From the NCBI GenBank assembly GCA_021307345.1, contig CP089930.1, positions 310,001 through 374,000 of the forward strand: a stretch of DNA of 64,000 nt. Direction: 5' to 3'. Every line of letters starts with the position of its first letter. The first letter of the stretch is position 1. Shown one piece after another: positions 40,264 to 48,961 of this stretch. This DNA is from Escherichia coli (GTDB taxonomy: Bacteria; Pseudomonadota; Gammaproteobacteria; Enterobacterales; Enterobacteriaceae). Under the pieces are notes generated by a model, which saw only the letters and a program-made list of their open reading frames with translations, was not told where the DNA came from and did not search any database. Made by a program: the position numbers and the translations under genes.

Positions 40264-40890
40264 ATGATTACGTTGTGGGGTCGGAATAATTCAACCAACG
40301 TTAAAAAAGTGTTGCTGACGCTCGAAGAACTGGAACTGCCTTATGAGCAAATTTTGGCGGGTCGTGAGTTTGGGGTAAACCATGACGCCGATTTTCTGGC
40401 GATGAACCCTAACGGGCTGGTGCCGCTGTTGCGTGATGACGAAAGTGATTTAATTCTTTGGGAATCAAACGCCATTGTCCGCTATCTGGCGGCACAGTAC
40501 GGGCAAGAACGTCTGTGGATCGACTCACCGGCACGTCGCGCAGAAGCCGAAAAGTGGATGGACTGGGCAAACCAGACGCTCAGCAATGCCCATCGTGGGA
40601 TCCTGATGGGATTAGTCAGAACGCCACCAGAAGAACGTAATCAGGCCGCCATTGATGCCAGCTGCAAAGAGTGCGATGCCCTGTTTGCCCTACTCGATGC
40701 GGAGCTGGCAAAAGTAAAATGGTTTTCTGGCGACGAGTTTGGTGTGGGCGATATCGCTATCGCACCGTTTATTTACAATTTGTTTAACGTTGGCCTGACC
40801 TGGACACCGCGTCCGAATCTGCAACGCTGGTATCAGCAACTCACCGAACGCCCCGCAGTGCGCAAAGTGGTGATGATCCCCGTTAGCTAA
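40264..40890 (+). CDS. gstB: GstB, glutathione S-transferase
   Basis: Cytosolic GST-family protein, 208 residues, with reported activity toward bromoacetate and iodoacetamide. The N-terminal thioredoxin-like domain holds the GSH site ([10 protein letters not shown] and [10 protein letters not shown]), and the C-terminal domain is helical. The ATG at 40264 follows GGGGTGAGT. The stop overlaps the convergent yliI stop by 4 bp. Confidence 0.95.
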   Translation: MITLWGRNNSTNVKKVLLTLEELELPYEQILAGREFGVNHDADFLAMNPNGLVPLLRDDESDLILWESNAIVRYLAAQYGQERLWIDSPARRAEAEKWMDWANQTLSNAHRGILMGLVRTPPEERNQAAIDASCKECDALFALLDAELAKVKWFSGDEFGVGDIAIAPFIYNLFNVGLTWTPRPNLQRWYQQLTERPAVRKVVMIPVS

Positions 40891-42002
40891 TTGCGTGGGC
40901 TAACTTTGAGTAATTCCCCGTTGGGCTCGTCGGTGAGAACATATAAATAACCGTCGGGTCCAGTGCGAACGTCACGAATTCGCTGCCCCCTGTCCGTTAA
41001 TATGCGGCCATCTTCCGTCACTTTGTCGCCTTTGACGCTCATCACGATGACATCTTTATCTTTCAGCGCGCCAATAAATAATTTTTGCTGCCACTGGGGG
41101 AATTTGTCACTGTTATAGAAGGCCATACCGCTCACGGCGGGCGAATCTTTCCAGTAAAAAACCGGTTGCTCGGTTCCGGCGACGATTTCCCCTTTTGCTT
41201 CCGGTATTTTAAAACCTGAGTAATTAATGCCCCAGGTTGCCAGCGGCCAACCGTAGTTTTTGCCTTTTTGCGGGATATTAATTTCATCACCACCGCGCGG
41301 GCCATGTTCATTCAGCCACAGCGCATTACTCCACGGATTCATCGCCATCCCTTGCGGGTTACGAATGCCATAAGACCAGATCCCGGCTCGCGCACCGGAT
41401 TCGTTTACAAAGGGATTATCATCCGGGATCTCGCCCTGTTCGGTCAGACGCACCAGTTTGCCCTGTAATTTATCCAGATCTTGCGCCGTCAGACGCTGAT
41501 TGTTTTCGCCCAGAGCAATAAAAAGATAACCGTTACCGTCGAAGACCAGCCGCCCGCCAAAATGGTTGCCGGTAGAAAGTTTTGGTGTCTGGCGAAAAAC
41601 GGTGCGGAAGTCGGTCACTTTTGAGAGATCATCACTTAAGCGGCCATACCCCACGGCAGTTCCGGCTTTGCCATCATCGCCAACTTCGGAATAACTTAAC
41701 CAGATGCGGCGCGACTGGGCAAAATCAGGCGCTAATGCCACATCCAGCAGGCCGCCCTGCCCGTGCGCCCAGACTTCCGGCACACCGACAAGCGGCGCAG
41801 ATAATCCTTTTCCTGCTTGCCAGTGACGCAACTCGCCACCGCGCAGGGTGATTAACATGCCGTGATTATCAGGTAAAAAGGCCAGCGCCCACGGATGGTC
41901 GAGTTTGTCTTGCAGTACTTCGACATTTACCGGCGCGGGAGCCGCCCAGAGAGAGGAAGAAACACAGAGAAAGGGCACAAGGAAAAGGGATTGTCGATGC
42001 AT
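40887..42002 (-). CDS. yliI: YliI, soluble aldose sugar dehydrogenase (PQQ-type, beta-propeller)
   Basis: Periplasmic pyrroloquinoline-quinone-dependent aldose dehydrogenase (Asd), 371 residues. The signal peptide [20 protein letters not shown] precedes a six-bladed propeller with the family motifs [22 protein letters not shown] and [13 protein letters not shown]. coli does not make PQQ, so activity needs external cofactor. It is transcribed away from bssR and is preceded by GGAGGCGTT. Confidence 0.95.
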   Translation of the reverse strand: MHRQSLFLVPFLCVSSSLWAAPAPVNVEVLQDKLDHPWALAFLPDNHGMLITLRGGELRHWQAGKGLSAPLVGVPEVWAHGQGGLLDVALAPDFAQSRRIWLSYSEVGDDGKAGTAVGYGRLSDDLSKVTDFRTVFRQTPKLSTGNHFGGRLVFDGNGYLFIALGENNQRLTAQDLDKLQGKLVRLTEQGEIPDDNPFVNESGARAGIWSYGIRNPQGMAMNPWSNALWLNEHGPRGGDEINIPQKGKNYGWPLATWGINYSGFKIPEAKGEIVAGTEQPVFYWKDSPAVSGMAFYNSDKFPQWQQKLFIGALKDKDVIVMSVKGDKVTEDGRILTDRGQRIRDVRTGPDGYLYVLTDEPNGELLKVSPRN

Positions 42003-42082
42003 AACGCCTCCGGATTGACTCTGGCTTAAAGCGTAGTCAGTGGAGGAGATGACAAATTCATTTTTACAAAAACTTAAACATG

Positions 42083-42107
42083 AAGGGGGAGACGCTTTCT
42101 CCCCCTT
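42083..42107. terminator. Hairpin downstream of bssR
   Basis: AAGGGGGAG (42083-42091) pairs with CTCCCCCTT (42099-42107). The minus-strand continuation is T-rich but not a clean tract. It probably ends bssR transcripts. Confidence 0.6.
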
Positions 42108-42112
42108 AGTTT

Positions 42113-42496
42113 TCAGGCCTGCGCAAGCATGGTGTGCTTTTCAAGGCTCTGGATACTCAGCGTTAAGCTCATCAGACAATTTTCAAGCTTATCGGCGTTG
42201 ACGGTAATAACAGTCGGGCAATCATGATGCCCGCTCATCAAACATACTGCGGCTGTCGCTAATGCTTCTTCAGCATGATGAAGAGCACTCCACTCTTCCT
42301 GATCCAGATGAAGATTCAACCGCAGCGATTTATCGTGCAGTTCGCGATTCAGTTTAAAAAAGTTATCTCGTAGATGATTGCTTTCGCTGACGGACATGTA
42401 TCCTTTGGCCTTCCTCAGTTGCACATATGCGGCGAGGTCAACTCTTGCATCGATCAACCGGTTAAGTAGATCGCTTCGCTGTCTGTCAACGAACAT
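42113..42496 (-). CDS. bssR: BssR, biofilm stress and regulation protein
   Basis: A 127-residue cytoplasmic helical protein (formerly YliH) reported to repress biofilm formation through AI-2, cAMP and indole signalling. No DNA-binding motif is obvious. The ATG at 42496 has GAGGAGGATC just upstream; the in-frame TTG at 42529 would add a leader with no homology. Its 5' end faces the GH42 islet, whose first gene is read in the same direction. Confidence 0.95.
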   Translation of the reverse strand: MFVDRQRSDLLNRLIDARVDLAAYVQLRKAKGYMSVSESNHLRDNFFKLNRELHDKSLRLNLHLDQEEWSALHHAEEALATAAVCLMSGHHDCPTVITVNADKLENCLMSLTLSIQSLEKHTMLAQA

Positions 42497-42545
42497 ACTT
42501 CGATCCTCCTCTTTGCAGCCTTTGTGCAATTAAATAGTATGGCTA

Positions 42546-42561
42546 CTTTTTGTACAAAAAG
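42546..42561. promoter_or_regulatory. Perfect 16-bp palindrome upstream of bssR
   Basis: CTTTTTGT-ACAAAAAG is an exact inverted repeat 50 bp before the bssR ATG and 40 bp after the GH42 stop. It could be an operator for bssR or a weak bidirectional terminator (T-rich on both strands). Confidence 0.45.
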
Positions 42562-42600
42562 CTGTCAGGGATCAATACTTCACATTTTATTAATAAGAAT

Positions 42601-44655
42601 TTACATTATTTCTCTTTCCAGCACCTCGCATCCCCACGGCGCCAGTTCTAAGTCTTGTGAACAAGCTTTACCTGTTTCCGCCACTCGCCACGCTCCAGGA
42701 AGCACAATATTTTGTACATGAGCAGTGTAGTTTTGTACAAAAACCCATTCCTGATCGCCGTCTGTCCGACGCGTTGCAATAACGCCAGCAGGAAGTTCAG
42801 TAGCAAGTGCTTTTGGGAGATGAAGTGTGTTGATCAACATCGCGGCAAACGCTTGATGAAATGACGCATCATTACGCGAAGCCACATAGAAAGCTCGACC
42901 TTGTCCGACGTGATTTACCGTTAACGCAGGCGTACCCGCATAAAAATCCTCGCCATAGCGCGCCAGAACCTGTGCACCTTCGGCGTGAATAACCGCACAT
43001 AATTCCCGTGCCTGCCATTGCCCCTGCAGTCCATACGCATTCGGCTCACAGATAACTTCGTTATGCTGATAATCATTAAGGCTATCAATCTCTTCAGCCC
43101 ACACACCCATCAGGTCACGCAACGGGCCAGGGAACCCACCCAGGTGACATAAATCGGTTTCATTGACAATCCCGGACCAGTAAGTGGTGACAAAATTGCC
43201 ACCAGCGTCAACATAGGCGCGAGCACGAGCAGCAAATCCATCGCGAACCATATAGAGCATTGGGGCAATAACTAACTGATAACCCGTAAGATCACAATCA
43301 GCATTGATAATATCGACCGCCACGCCCTGCTCCCAGAAAGGTCGGTAATGCTCCACTACCGTTTGCTCGTAGTGGATACCGCAATTGCGCGGCCCGGCAG
43401 CATCATTGACCGCCCAGCGGTTTTCCCAGTCGAAAATAATGGCAACTTTTGCCTGCGTTTTCGTCCCAACCAATTGGTTAAGATGAGCCAGCCGTTGCCC
43501 CAGTTGTATGACTTCGCGCCCGGTACGCGTCTCCAGATGACCGACATGATCAACTACCGCACCATGAAACTTCTCCACGGCGCCACGACTCTTACGCCAC
43601 TGAAAATAGTGCACGCCGTCTGCGCCGTGAGCGACGGCCTGTAAGGAAGAAAGAATATTCATTCCCGGCTTTTTCAATTTGCTGGTTGGCTGCCAGCTTG
43701 TCTGGCTGGGCGTGGATTCCATCAGAATAAACGGTTTATTTTTCAAGGTACGCATCAGGTCGTGATACATCGCTGTTTTACAGGCAACGGCGCGTTCATC
43801 TTCCTGTTTATGCCACATGGGATAGCTATCCCAACTCACAAAATCAACCACTTCGGCCAATGCCCAGTAGTTGTAGTCATTGAAATACCACATAAAATTG
43901 GTCGTCGCAGGTAAATCTGGGCGTTCAGCTTTTAACGGCGCGATCTCCATTTGGTAGAACTCTTTTACCTGCGATGTGACAAAGCGCCGCCAGTCAAGAT
44001 TCAAACCGTGGTTAGACATCTCACCTAATGGGGAAGGCGATTCAATTTGTGACCAGTCACTGTATGTATGGCTCCAGAAGCCAGTCCACCATGCCTGATT
44101 AAGCGCCTCAAGAGTGGTGTAACGAGTCTGCAACCAACGGCGAAACGCCTGTTGGCATCCCTTACAATGACACTCTCCGCCATACTCATTACTGATATGC
44201 CACCCCAGAACCGCCGGATGATTGGCGTATCGCTGCGCCAGCTTACGGTTAATTTGCGTCACTTTATCTTTATACACTGACGAAGAAAGGCAATGATTAT
44301 GGCGACCTCCGTGAAGCATTTTCTCGCGTGAGGCGCTAACTCTCAGAACCTCTGGATAACGAGCTGCAAGCCAGGCGGGTTTTGCTCCGCTTGGTGTTGC
44401 GAGGAAGACAGAAATCCCGCCAGCATGAAGTTTATCCAGCACTTCATCCAGCCAGTCAAAGCGATACTCACCCTCTGTGGGTTCCAGCATTGACCAGCTA
44501 AAAATGCCCACCGACATGGTGTTACAACCAGCCTGTTGCATCATGGCGATATCTTTCTCCAGAATCCCAGGGACATGTAACCATTGCTCCGGATTGTAAT
44601 CAGCACCATGAAGTAACCATGGGGCTCTGGGGATGATCGGTGGGTGCTTGTCCAT
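42601..44655 (-). CDS. GH42 beta-galactosidase
   Basis: Glycoside hydrolase family 42 enzyme of 684 residues, predicted to hydrolyse beta-galactosides by a retaining mechanism. The acid/base Glu is E157 in GWHISNEYGGEC and the nucleophile is E313 in FILMESTPSQTSW. Cysteines C122, C162, C164 and C167 match the family's structural zinc site (ECHCKGC). Domain order: TIM barrel (about 1-390), trimerisation domain (VDIINADCDLTGYQLVIAPMLYM region), C-terminal beta domain. There is no signal peptide, so it acts in the cytosol on imported substrate. A lacO1-like operator lies 32 bp upstream of the ATG. As far as I recall K-12 lacks it; lac there uses GH2 LacZ. Confidence 0.93.
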   Translation of the reverse strand: MDKHPPIIPRAPWLLHGADYNPEQWLHVPGILEKDIAMMQQAGCNTMSVGIFSWSMLEPTEGEYRFDWLDEVLDKLHAGGISVFLATPSGAKPAWLAARYPEVLRVSASREKMLHGGRHNHCLSSSVYKDKVTQINRKLAQRYANHPAVLGWHISNEYGGECHCKGCQQAFRRWLQTRYTTLEALNQAWWTGFWSHTYSDWSQIESPSPLGEMSNHGLNLDWRRFVTSQVKEFYQMEIAPLKAERPDLPATTNFMWYFNDYNYWALAEVVDFVSWDSYPMWHKQEDERAVACKTAMYHDLMRTLKNKPFILMESTPSQTSWQPTSKLKKPGMNILSSLQAVAHGADGVHYFQWRKSRGAVEKFHGAVVDHVGHLETRTGREVIQLGQRLAHLNQLVGTKTQAKVAIIFDWENRWAVNDAAGPRNCGIHYEQTVVEHYRPFWEQGVAVDIINADCDLTGYQLVIAPMLYMVRDGFAARARAYVDAGGNFVTTYWSGIVNETDLCHLGGFPGPLRDLMGVWAEEIDSLNDYQHNEVICEPNAYGLQGQWQARELCAVIHAEGAQVLARYGEDFYAGTPALTVNHVGQGRAFYVASRNDASFHQAFAAMLINTLHLPKALATELPAGVIATRRTDGDQEWVFVQNYTAHVQNIVLPGAWRVAETGKACSQDLELAPWGCEVLEREIM

Positions 44656-44686
44656 GCTGACTCCTGAATTGTTTTAAACAGACAAA

Positions 44687-44707
44687 AAATGTTATTCGTT
44701 CACAACG
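44687..44707 (-). promoter_or_regulatory. lacO1-like operator of the GH42 gene
   Basis: The minus strand reads TTGTGAACGAATAACATTT over its last 19 bases. Against lacO1 (core TTGTGAGCGGATAACAATT) it matches 16 of 21 positions, including TTGTGA and ATAACA. A LacI-like regulator with the same recognition-helix residues is encoded next door. Confidence 0.75.
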
Positions 44708-44758
44708 ATGTCATCTAGTAATTAATTGCTTCGCTATGCAAGGAATGTCCGGCAAGAA

Positions 44759-44774
44759 TGTGATCAAGTACGCG
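44759..44774 (-). promoter_or_regulatory. Candidate CRP site upstream of the GH42 gene
   Basis: On the plus strand GAATGTGATCAAGTACGCG has a full left CRP half-site (AATGTGATC) and a poor right half. Its centre is about 70 bp upstream of the operator centre, close to the 72.5 bp between the CRP site and operator O1 in the lac promoter. Confidence 0.45.
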
Positions 44775-44831
44775 TTTTTTCCCTTCAAACAGGTTCGTCG
44801 GTTCAGCTTACCAGCACTGAGACAGGTGAGC

Positions 44832-44845
44832 GTGATACGTATGAC
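44832..44845 (+). promoter_or_regulatory. Candidate autoregulatory operator for the LacI-like gene
   Basis: GTGATACGTATGAC is a CG-centred imperfect palindrome (GTnATACGTATnAC) overlapping the expected -35 region. A -10-like TATACT is at 44857-44862. It shares CGTATGACATT with the permease operator. The half-site spacing is one base wider than in the two better operators. Confidence 0.45.
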
Positions 44846-44889
44846 ATTCACTGCGGTATACTGTGACAAATCTTTTAGCCGGGGCGAAT

Positions 44890-45972
44890 ATGAAAACCAA
44901 AGCTGCAACCCTTGCCGATGTTGCTCGTCATGCCAATGTTTCTTATCAGACAGTGTCGCGGGTGCTTAACAATTCAGCGAACGTGTCTGCCAAAACACGT
45001 CAAAAAATTGAACAAGCCATTGCCGAACTTAAATACGTTCCAAATCGCGTAGCTCAACAGTTGGTAGGGAAAGAGAGCAAAACGATCGGGCTGGTTACAA
45101 CTTCGCTCGCCCTACATGCCCCCTCGCAAATTGCGGCAGCAGTGAAAAAATATGCCGGAGAACAGGGATATCAGGTGCTGATATCCATGATCGATGATAT
45201 TGATATTAAAGGTATTCAGGCTGCAATTAATGACTTAAAAGCACAACGGGTAACAAAGATTATTATCAACGCACCGCTGGAAACGGCATTGGCTGAAACT
45301 CTGGTTGCTGAAAACAGCGATGTGTTGTGTCTGTTTCTCGACGTGGATCCTTATAGCCCGGTATTTAACGTCACCTTTAATCCCGCAGAAGGTGCACGCG
45401 CCAGCGTGAAATATCTTTACGATTTGGGGCATCGTCAATTTTGCCTGATCTCTGGCCCAGAAAACTCAGTACCGGCGCGGCTACGACTCAATACCTGGCG
45501 CGATACCCTCTCCTCACTCCAACTGACGCCGCTGGCCATTCATTACGGTAGTTGGGACGCTCAAAGCGGCTATCTGGCGACGTTACAGATGCTACGTGAA
45601 ACGCCACAGGCGACCGCTCTTCTGATCGCCAATGATCAGATGGCATTGGGGGCGTTAAGCGCCTTACATCAACAAAAACGTAAAATCCCGCAAGATATTT
45701 CTGTCATTGGCTATGACGACACCTATGAGAGTGCGTTTTTTGAACCTTCGCTAACGACCGTCGCAATCGACTTTGATTTACAAGGGAAAATTGCCGTTCA
45801 ACAGATTTTACAGCCGGACGATGAACATGCGATGCTCCGCTCTTCAACCATCCTTCCCAGTCGCCTGGTCGTGCGTAACTCTGCTGGCCCTCTGCACTCA
45901 CCACAGACTGATCTGATGAATATTGCTGAACACCTTCGCACACTGGCGGATGAGCTAACACGCAAGGCATAA
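44890..45972 (+). CDS. LacI-family repressor, close relative of LacI
   Basis: A 360-residue repressor, the same length as LacI. The HTH reads TLADVARHANVSYQTVSRVLN; its recognition residues Y19, Q20 and R24 equal Y17, Q18 and R22 of LacI. The hinge ends RVAQQL, and the core starts TTSLALHAPSQI, nearly as in LacI. Inducer contacts of LacI are retained: Arg of ARLRL, Asn of ANDQMALGA and Asp of GYDDT. The C-terminal LMNIAEHLRTLADELTRKA resembles LacI's tetramerisation helix. The ATG at 44890 is preferred over 44863 because it aligns with LacI's start. Divergent from GH42, upstream of the permease. Confidence 0.92.
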   Translation: MKTKAATLADVARHANVSYQTVSRVLNNSANVSAKTRQKIEQAIAELKYVPNRVAQQLVGKESKTIGLVTTSLALHAPSQIAAAVKKYAGEQGYQVLISMIDDIDIKGIQAAINDLKAQRVTKIIINAPLETALAETLVAENSDVLCLFLDVDPYSPVFNVTFNPAEGARASVKYLYDLGHRQFCLISGPENSVPARLRLNTWRDTLSSLQLTPLAIHYGSWDAQSGYLATLQMLRETPQATALLIANDQMALGALSALHQQKRKIPQDISVIGYDDTYESAFFEPSLTTVAIDFDLQGKIAVQQILQPDDEHAMLRSSTILPSRLVVRNSAGPLHSPQTDLMNIAEHLRTLADELTRKA

Positions 45973-46041
45973 AAGTAATACGTTCTCATAAAAAGATTTA
46001 GTGATCTATTTCGCTAAATCTTTTTTATTACCAGCAATAAT

Positions 46042-46057
46042 TGTGATGCAAATCGCA
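46042..46057 (+). promoter_or_regulatory. CRP site upstream of the permease gene
   Basis: TGTGATGCAAATCGCA fits TGTGA-N6-TCACA with a single mismatch in the second half. Its centre lies 73.5 bp before the permease operator centre, close to the 72.5-bp spacing in lac. Confidence 0.7.
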
Positions 46058-46112
46058 AACATTCATTTAACACATTGCCTAATCATCGCGGTCAGGGTCA
46101 GAGTAAAAATGA

Positions 46113-46133
46113 AATTGTTAACGTATGACATTT
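46113..46133 (+). promoter_or_regulatory. lacO1-like operator of the permease gene
   Basis: The core TTGTTAACGTATGACATTT, preceded by AA, matches lacO1 at 16 of 21 positions. It lies about 94 bp before the permease ATG at 46227 and downstream of a CRP site, the lac-type order. Confidence 0.75.
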
Positions 46134-46226
46134 TCCGGAGATGCATACCAAAACAATAACCAGTAAGCACAGCGAATGCCTGTGCCAACGGTAAATGACC
46201 CAACGCCAGTGATTGAGGATATGGCT

Positions 46227-47462
46227 ATGTTATTGCCCGGTAAACGTAATTATATTTTGCTCAGTATTTTCGATTTCCTGTACCTCTTTGCCTGGTCGGC
46301 AACGATGGCATTTTTTGTCATATGGACGACACAGCATCTGGAAATTACCGCCACACGCACAGGATTACTTTATTCCGTTAATGCTTTCATTGCGTTATTA
46401 ATGCAACCGTTCTTCGGTTTCATCTCCGATAAATTTGGTCTTAAGAAACAACTCATCTGGCTCCTCGTCGCATTATTACTTCCCGTAGGCCCATTCTTTA
46501 TTTATGTGTACGCCCCGCTTCTGGTTCATAACTTCTGGCTGGGCGCTGTTTTGGGTGGCGTTTACCTGGGGATCATTTTTAATTCTGGCTGTGGCGTTCT
46601 GGATTCCTGGATAGATAAAGTTTCGCGTCGTTATCATTTTGAATATGGTCGCGTAAGAATGTGGGGCTCTCTGGGATGGGCCGCCGCCGCGTGGATTGTG
46701 GGGAAATACATTGATACCAGCCCTAATCTCTCTTTCTGGCTGGCAAGCTGTGCCATTGTGGTCGCCGCAATCTGCTTTATGTTTACCAAAATTGAACTGA
46801 CCGAGGCGGAAATTGAAAAAACCAATTCGCTGAAAGCTATCCATGCGCTTGAACTGGCGAAAAATAGTCAATTCTGGTTTTTATTGATGTTCACTCTGTT
46901 CGTAACGCAGATTTATGACACCTACGATCAACAATTCGCACAATATTTTTCGCTGCAATTTCCGACGCCAGAAGAAGGCAATCGCTGGTACGGGATTCTG
47001 GCTTCTGTCCAGGTCTGCGGAGAAACCTTATTTCTCTGTCTGATGCCCTGGTTTGTTAACCGCACTGGCGCAAAATGGGCATTAGTGATTGCCGGAACCA
47101 TTATGTCGTTGCGCATTGCCGGTTCTGCAATCCAACTGGGACCAGTGTGGATTGCAGCCGTTAAAATGATGCACGCCATCGAAAAACCACTGATCCTGGT
47201 ATCTGTGTTTAAATTTATCGCAGCTAACTTTGATCATAAACTCTCTTCGACGGTCTACCTGCTGGTGCTTTTTGTGGCATCCATCGCCACGGCAATCTAT
47301 TCACCTATTGCCGGCTATCTGTATGACACCATTGGCTTTGCTGAAACCTATCTCATCCTGGGGGCGATTGCCGGTTGCTTCACGCTTATTTCGGTCTTTA
47401 CGCTGCGGGACAAATCCAGCAACCAGCCTGCAAAGGCGCTAACTGAAAACCCTGTAGCCTGA
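46227..47462 (+). CDS. LacY-family galactoside:H+ symporter
   Basis: Oligosaccharide:H+ symporter, 411 residues, about 12 helices, with LacY-like sequence throughout (FGFISDKFGLKK, KVSRRYHFEYGRVRM, YDTYDQQFAQYF). LacY functional residues are retained: Arg144 (GRVRM), Arg302 (GTIMSLRIAGS), His322 and Glu325 (MMHAIEKP). LacY Glu126 is replaced by Asp (GVLDSWIDK), as I recall for the sucrose permease CscB, and Glu269 appears shifted by three positions. The ATG at 46227 is preferred over 46176 because GAGG lies 8 bp upstream and MLLPGKRNY aligns residue-for-residue with LacY's start. It presumably imports the GH42 substrate. Confidence 0.92.
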   Translation: MLLPGKRNYILLSIFDFLYLFAWSATMAFFVIWTTQHLEITATRTGLLYSVNAFIALLMQPFFGFISDKFGLKKQLIWLLVALLLPVGPFFIYVYAPLLVHNFWLGAVLGGVYLGIIFNSGCGVLDSWIDKVSRRYHFEYGRVRMWGSLGWAAAAWIVGKYIDTSPNLSFWLASCAIVVAAICFMFTKIELTEAEIEKTNSLKAIHALELAKNSQFWFLLMFTLFVTQIYDTYDQQFAQYFSLQFPTPEEGNRWYGILASVQVCGETLFLCLMPWFVNRTGAKWALVIAGTIMSLRIAGSAIQLGPVWIAAVKMMHAIEKPLILVSVFKFIAANFDHKLSSTVYLLVLFVASIATAIYSPIAGYLYDTIGFAETYLILGAIAGCFTLISVFTLRDKSSNQPAKALTENPVA

Positions 47463-47472
47463 TAACCATTTG

Positions 47473-47496
47473 CGCCCCGATATTTGGGGCGTTTTC
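47473..47496 (+). terminator. Terminator of the permease gene
   Basis: CGCCCC (47473-47478) pairs with GGGGCG (47486-47491), followed by TTTTCC. It isolates the islet from rimO. Confidence 0.7.
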
Positions 47497-47589
47497 CTCG
47501 CCTGTTGACCAGATTACGATACAAATTTTATCCAGAACTCTGTAGAATCCCTGCCCTGACCTTTCCTGTAACTGAATATTTTTTAAGCT

Positions 47590-48915
47590 ATGAGCAAAGT
47601 AACTCCCCAGCCGAAAATCGGCTTTGTTTCCCTCGGCTGTCCGAAAAACCTCGTCGATTCAGAGCGTATTCTGACCGAATTGCGCACTGAAGGTTATGAC
47701 GTAGTACCGAGCTACGACGACGCAGACATGGTAATCGTCAACACCTGCGGTTTTATTGACAGTGCGGTGCAAGAATCACTGGAAGCCATTGGCGAAGCGT
47801 TGAATGAAAACGGCAAGGTAATAGTGACCGGTTGTCTGGGGGCGAAAGAAGATCAGATCCGCGAAGTCCACCCGAAAGTGCTGGAAATCACTGGCCCTCA
47901 TAGCTATGAGCAGGTTCTGGAGCACGTTCATCACTACGTGCCAAAACCGAAACACAACCCATTCCTGAGCCTGGTGCCTGAGCAAGGCGTTAAGCTGACG
48001 CCACGTCATTACGCTTATCTGAAGATATCCGAAGGCTGTAACCATCGCTGCACCTTCTGCATTATTCCGTCTATGCGCGGCGATTTGGTGAGCCGTCCGA
48101 TTGGCGAAGTGTTAAGCGAAGCGAAACGCCTGGTAGATGCGGGCGTTAAAGAGATTCTGGTGATCTCCCAGGATACTTCCGCGTATGGCGTTGATGTTAA
48201 ACACCGTACAGGCTTTTACAACGGCGAGCCGGTAAAAACCAGTATGGTCAGCCTGTGCGAACAGTTATCAAAACTGGGGATCTGGACACGTCTGCACTAC
48301 GTTTACCCTTACCCGCATGTAGATGACGTTATCCCGCTGATGGCTGAAGGCAAAATCCTGCCGTATCTGGATATTCCGTTACAGCACGCCAGCCCGCGCA
48401 TTCTCAAACTAATGAAGCGCCCGGGTTCTGTAGATCGCCAACTGGCACGCATCAAACAGTGGCGCGAAATCTGCCCGGAACTGACCCTGCGTTCAACCTT
48501 TATTGTCGGCTTCCCTGGCGAGACGGAAGAAGATTTCCAGATGCTGCTCGACTTCCTGAAAGAAGCACGTCTGGATCGCGTTGGCTGCTTTAAATACAGC
48601 CCGGTTGAAGGCGCAGACGCCAATGCCCTGCCTGACCAGGTTCCGGAAGAAGTGAAAGAAGAACGCTGGAATCGCTTCATGCAACTGCAGCAGCAGATTT
48701 CCGCCGAGCGCCTGCAAGAAAAAGTGGGCCGTGAAATTCTGGTCATTATCGACGAAGTGGACGAAGAAGGCGCAATCGGCCGCAGCATGGCAGACGCTCC
48801 GGAAATCGACGGCGCGGTTTATCTCAATGGTGAAACCAACGTTAAGCCGGGCGATATCCTGCGTGTGAAAGTCGAGCATGTCGACGAGTACGATTTGTGG
48901 GGTAGTCGGGTTTAA
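47590..48915 (+). CDS. rimO: RimO, ribosomal protein S12 methylthiotransferase
   Basis: Radical-SAM enzyme that methylthiolates Asp of ribosomal protein S12 (formerly YliG), 441 residues. Domain order: UPF0004 N-terminal domain binding the second [4Fe-4S] cluster ([28 protein letters not shown]), radical SAM core with CNHRCTFC (about residues 150-157), and C-terminal TRAM domain. Highly conserved and intact. It is the backbone gene on the right side of the galactoside islet. Confidence 0.98.
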   Translation: MSKVTPQPKIGFVSLGCPKNLVDSERILTELRTEGYDVVPSYDDADMVIVNTCGFIDSAVQESLEAIGEALNENGKVIVTGCLGAKEDQIREVHPKVLEITGPHSYEQVLEHVHHYVPKPKHNPFLSLVPEQGVKLTPRHYAYLKISEGCNHRCTFCIIPSMRGDLVSRPIGEVLSEAKRLVDAGVKEILVISQDTSAYGVDVKHRTGFYNGEPVKTSMVSLCEQLSKLGIWTRLHYVYPYPHVDDVIPLMAEGKILPYLDIPLQHASPRILKLMKRPGSVDRQLARIKQWREICPELTLRSTFIVGFPGETEEDFQMLLDFLKEARLDRVGCFKYSPVEGADANALPDQVPEEVKEERWNRFMQLQQQISAERLQEKVGREILVIIDEVDEEGAIGRSMADAPEIDGAVYLNGETNVKPGDILRVKVEHVDEYDLWGSRV

Positions 48916-48961
48916 TTAATTCAGGCCGGGCAAAATCATTTGCCCGGTTCGTTAATAAAAA

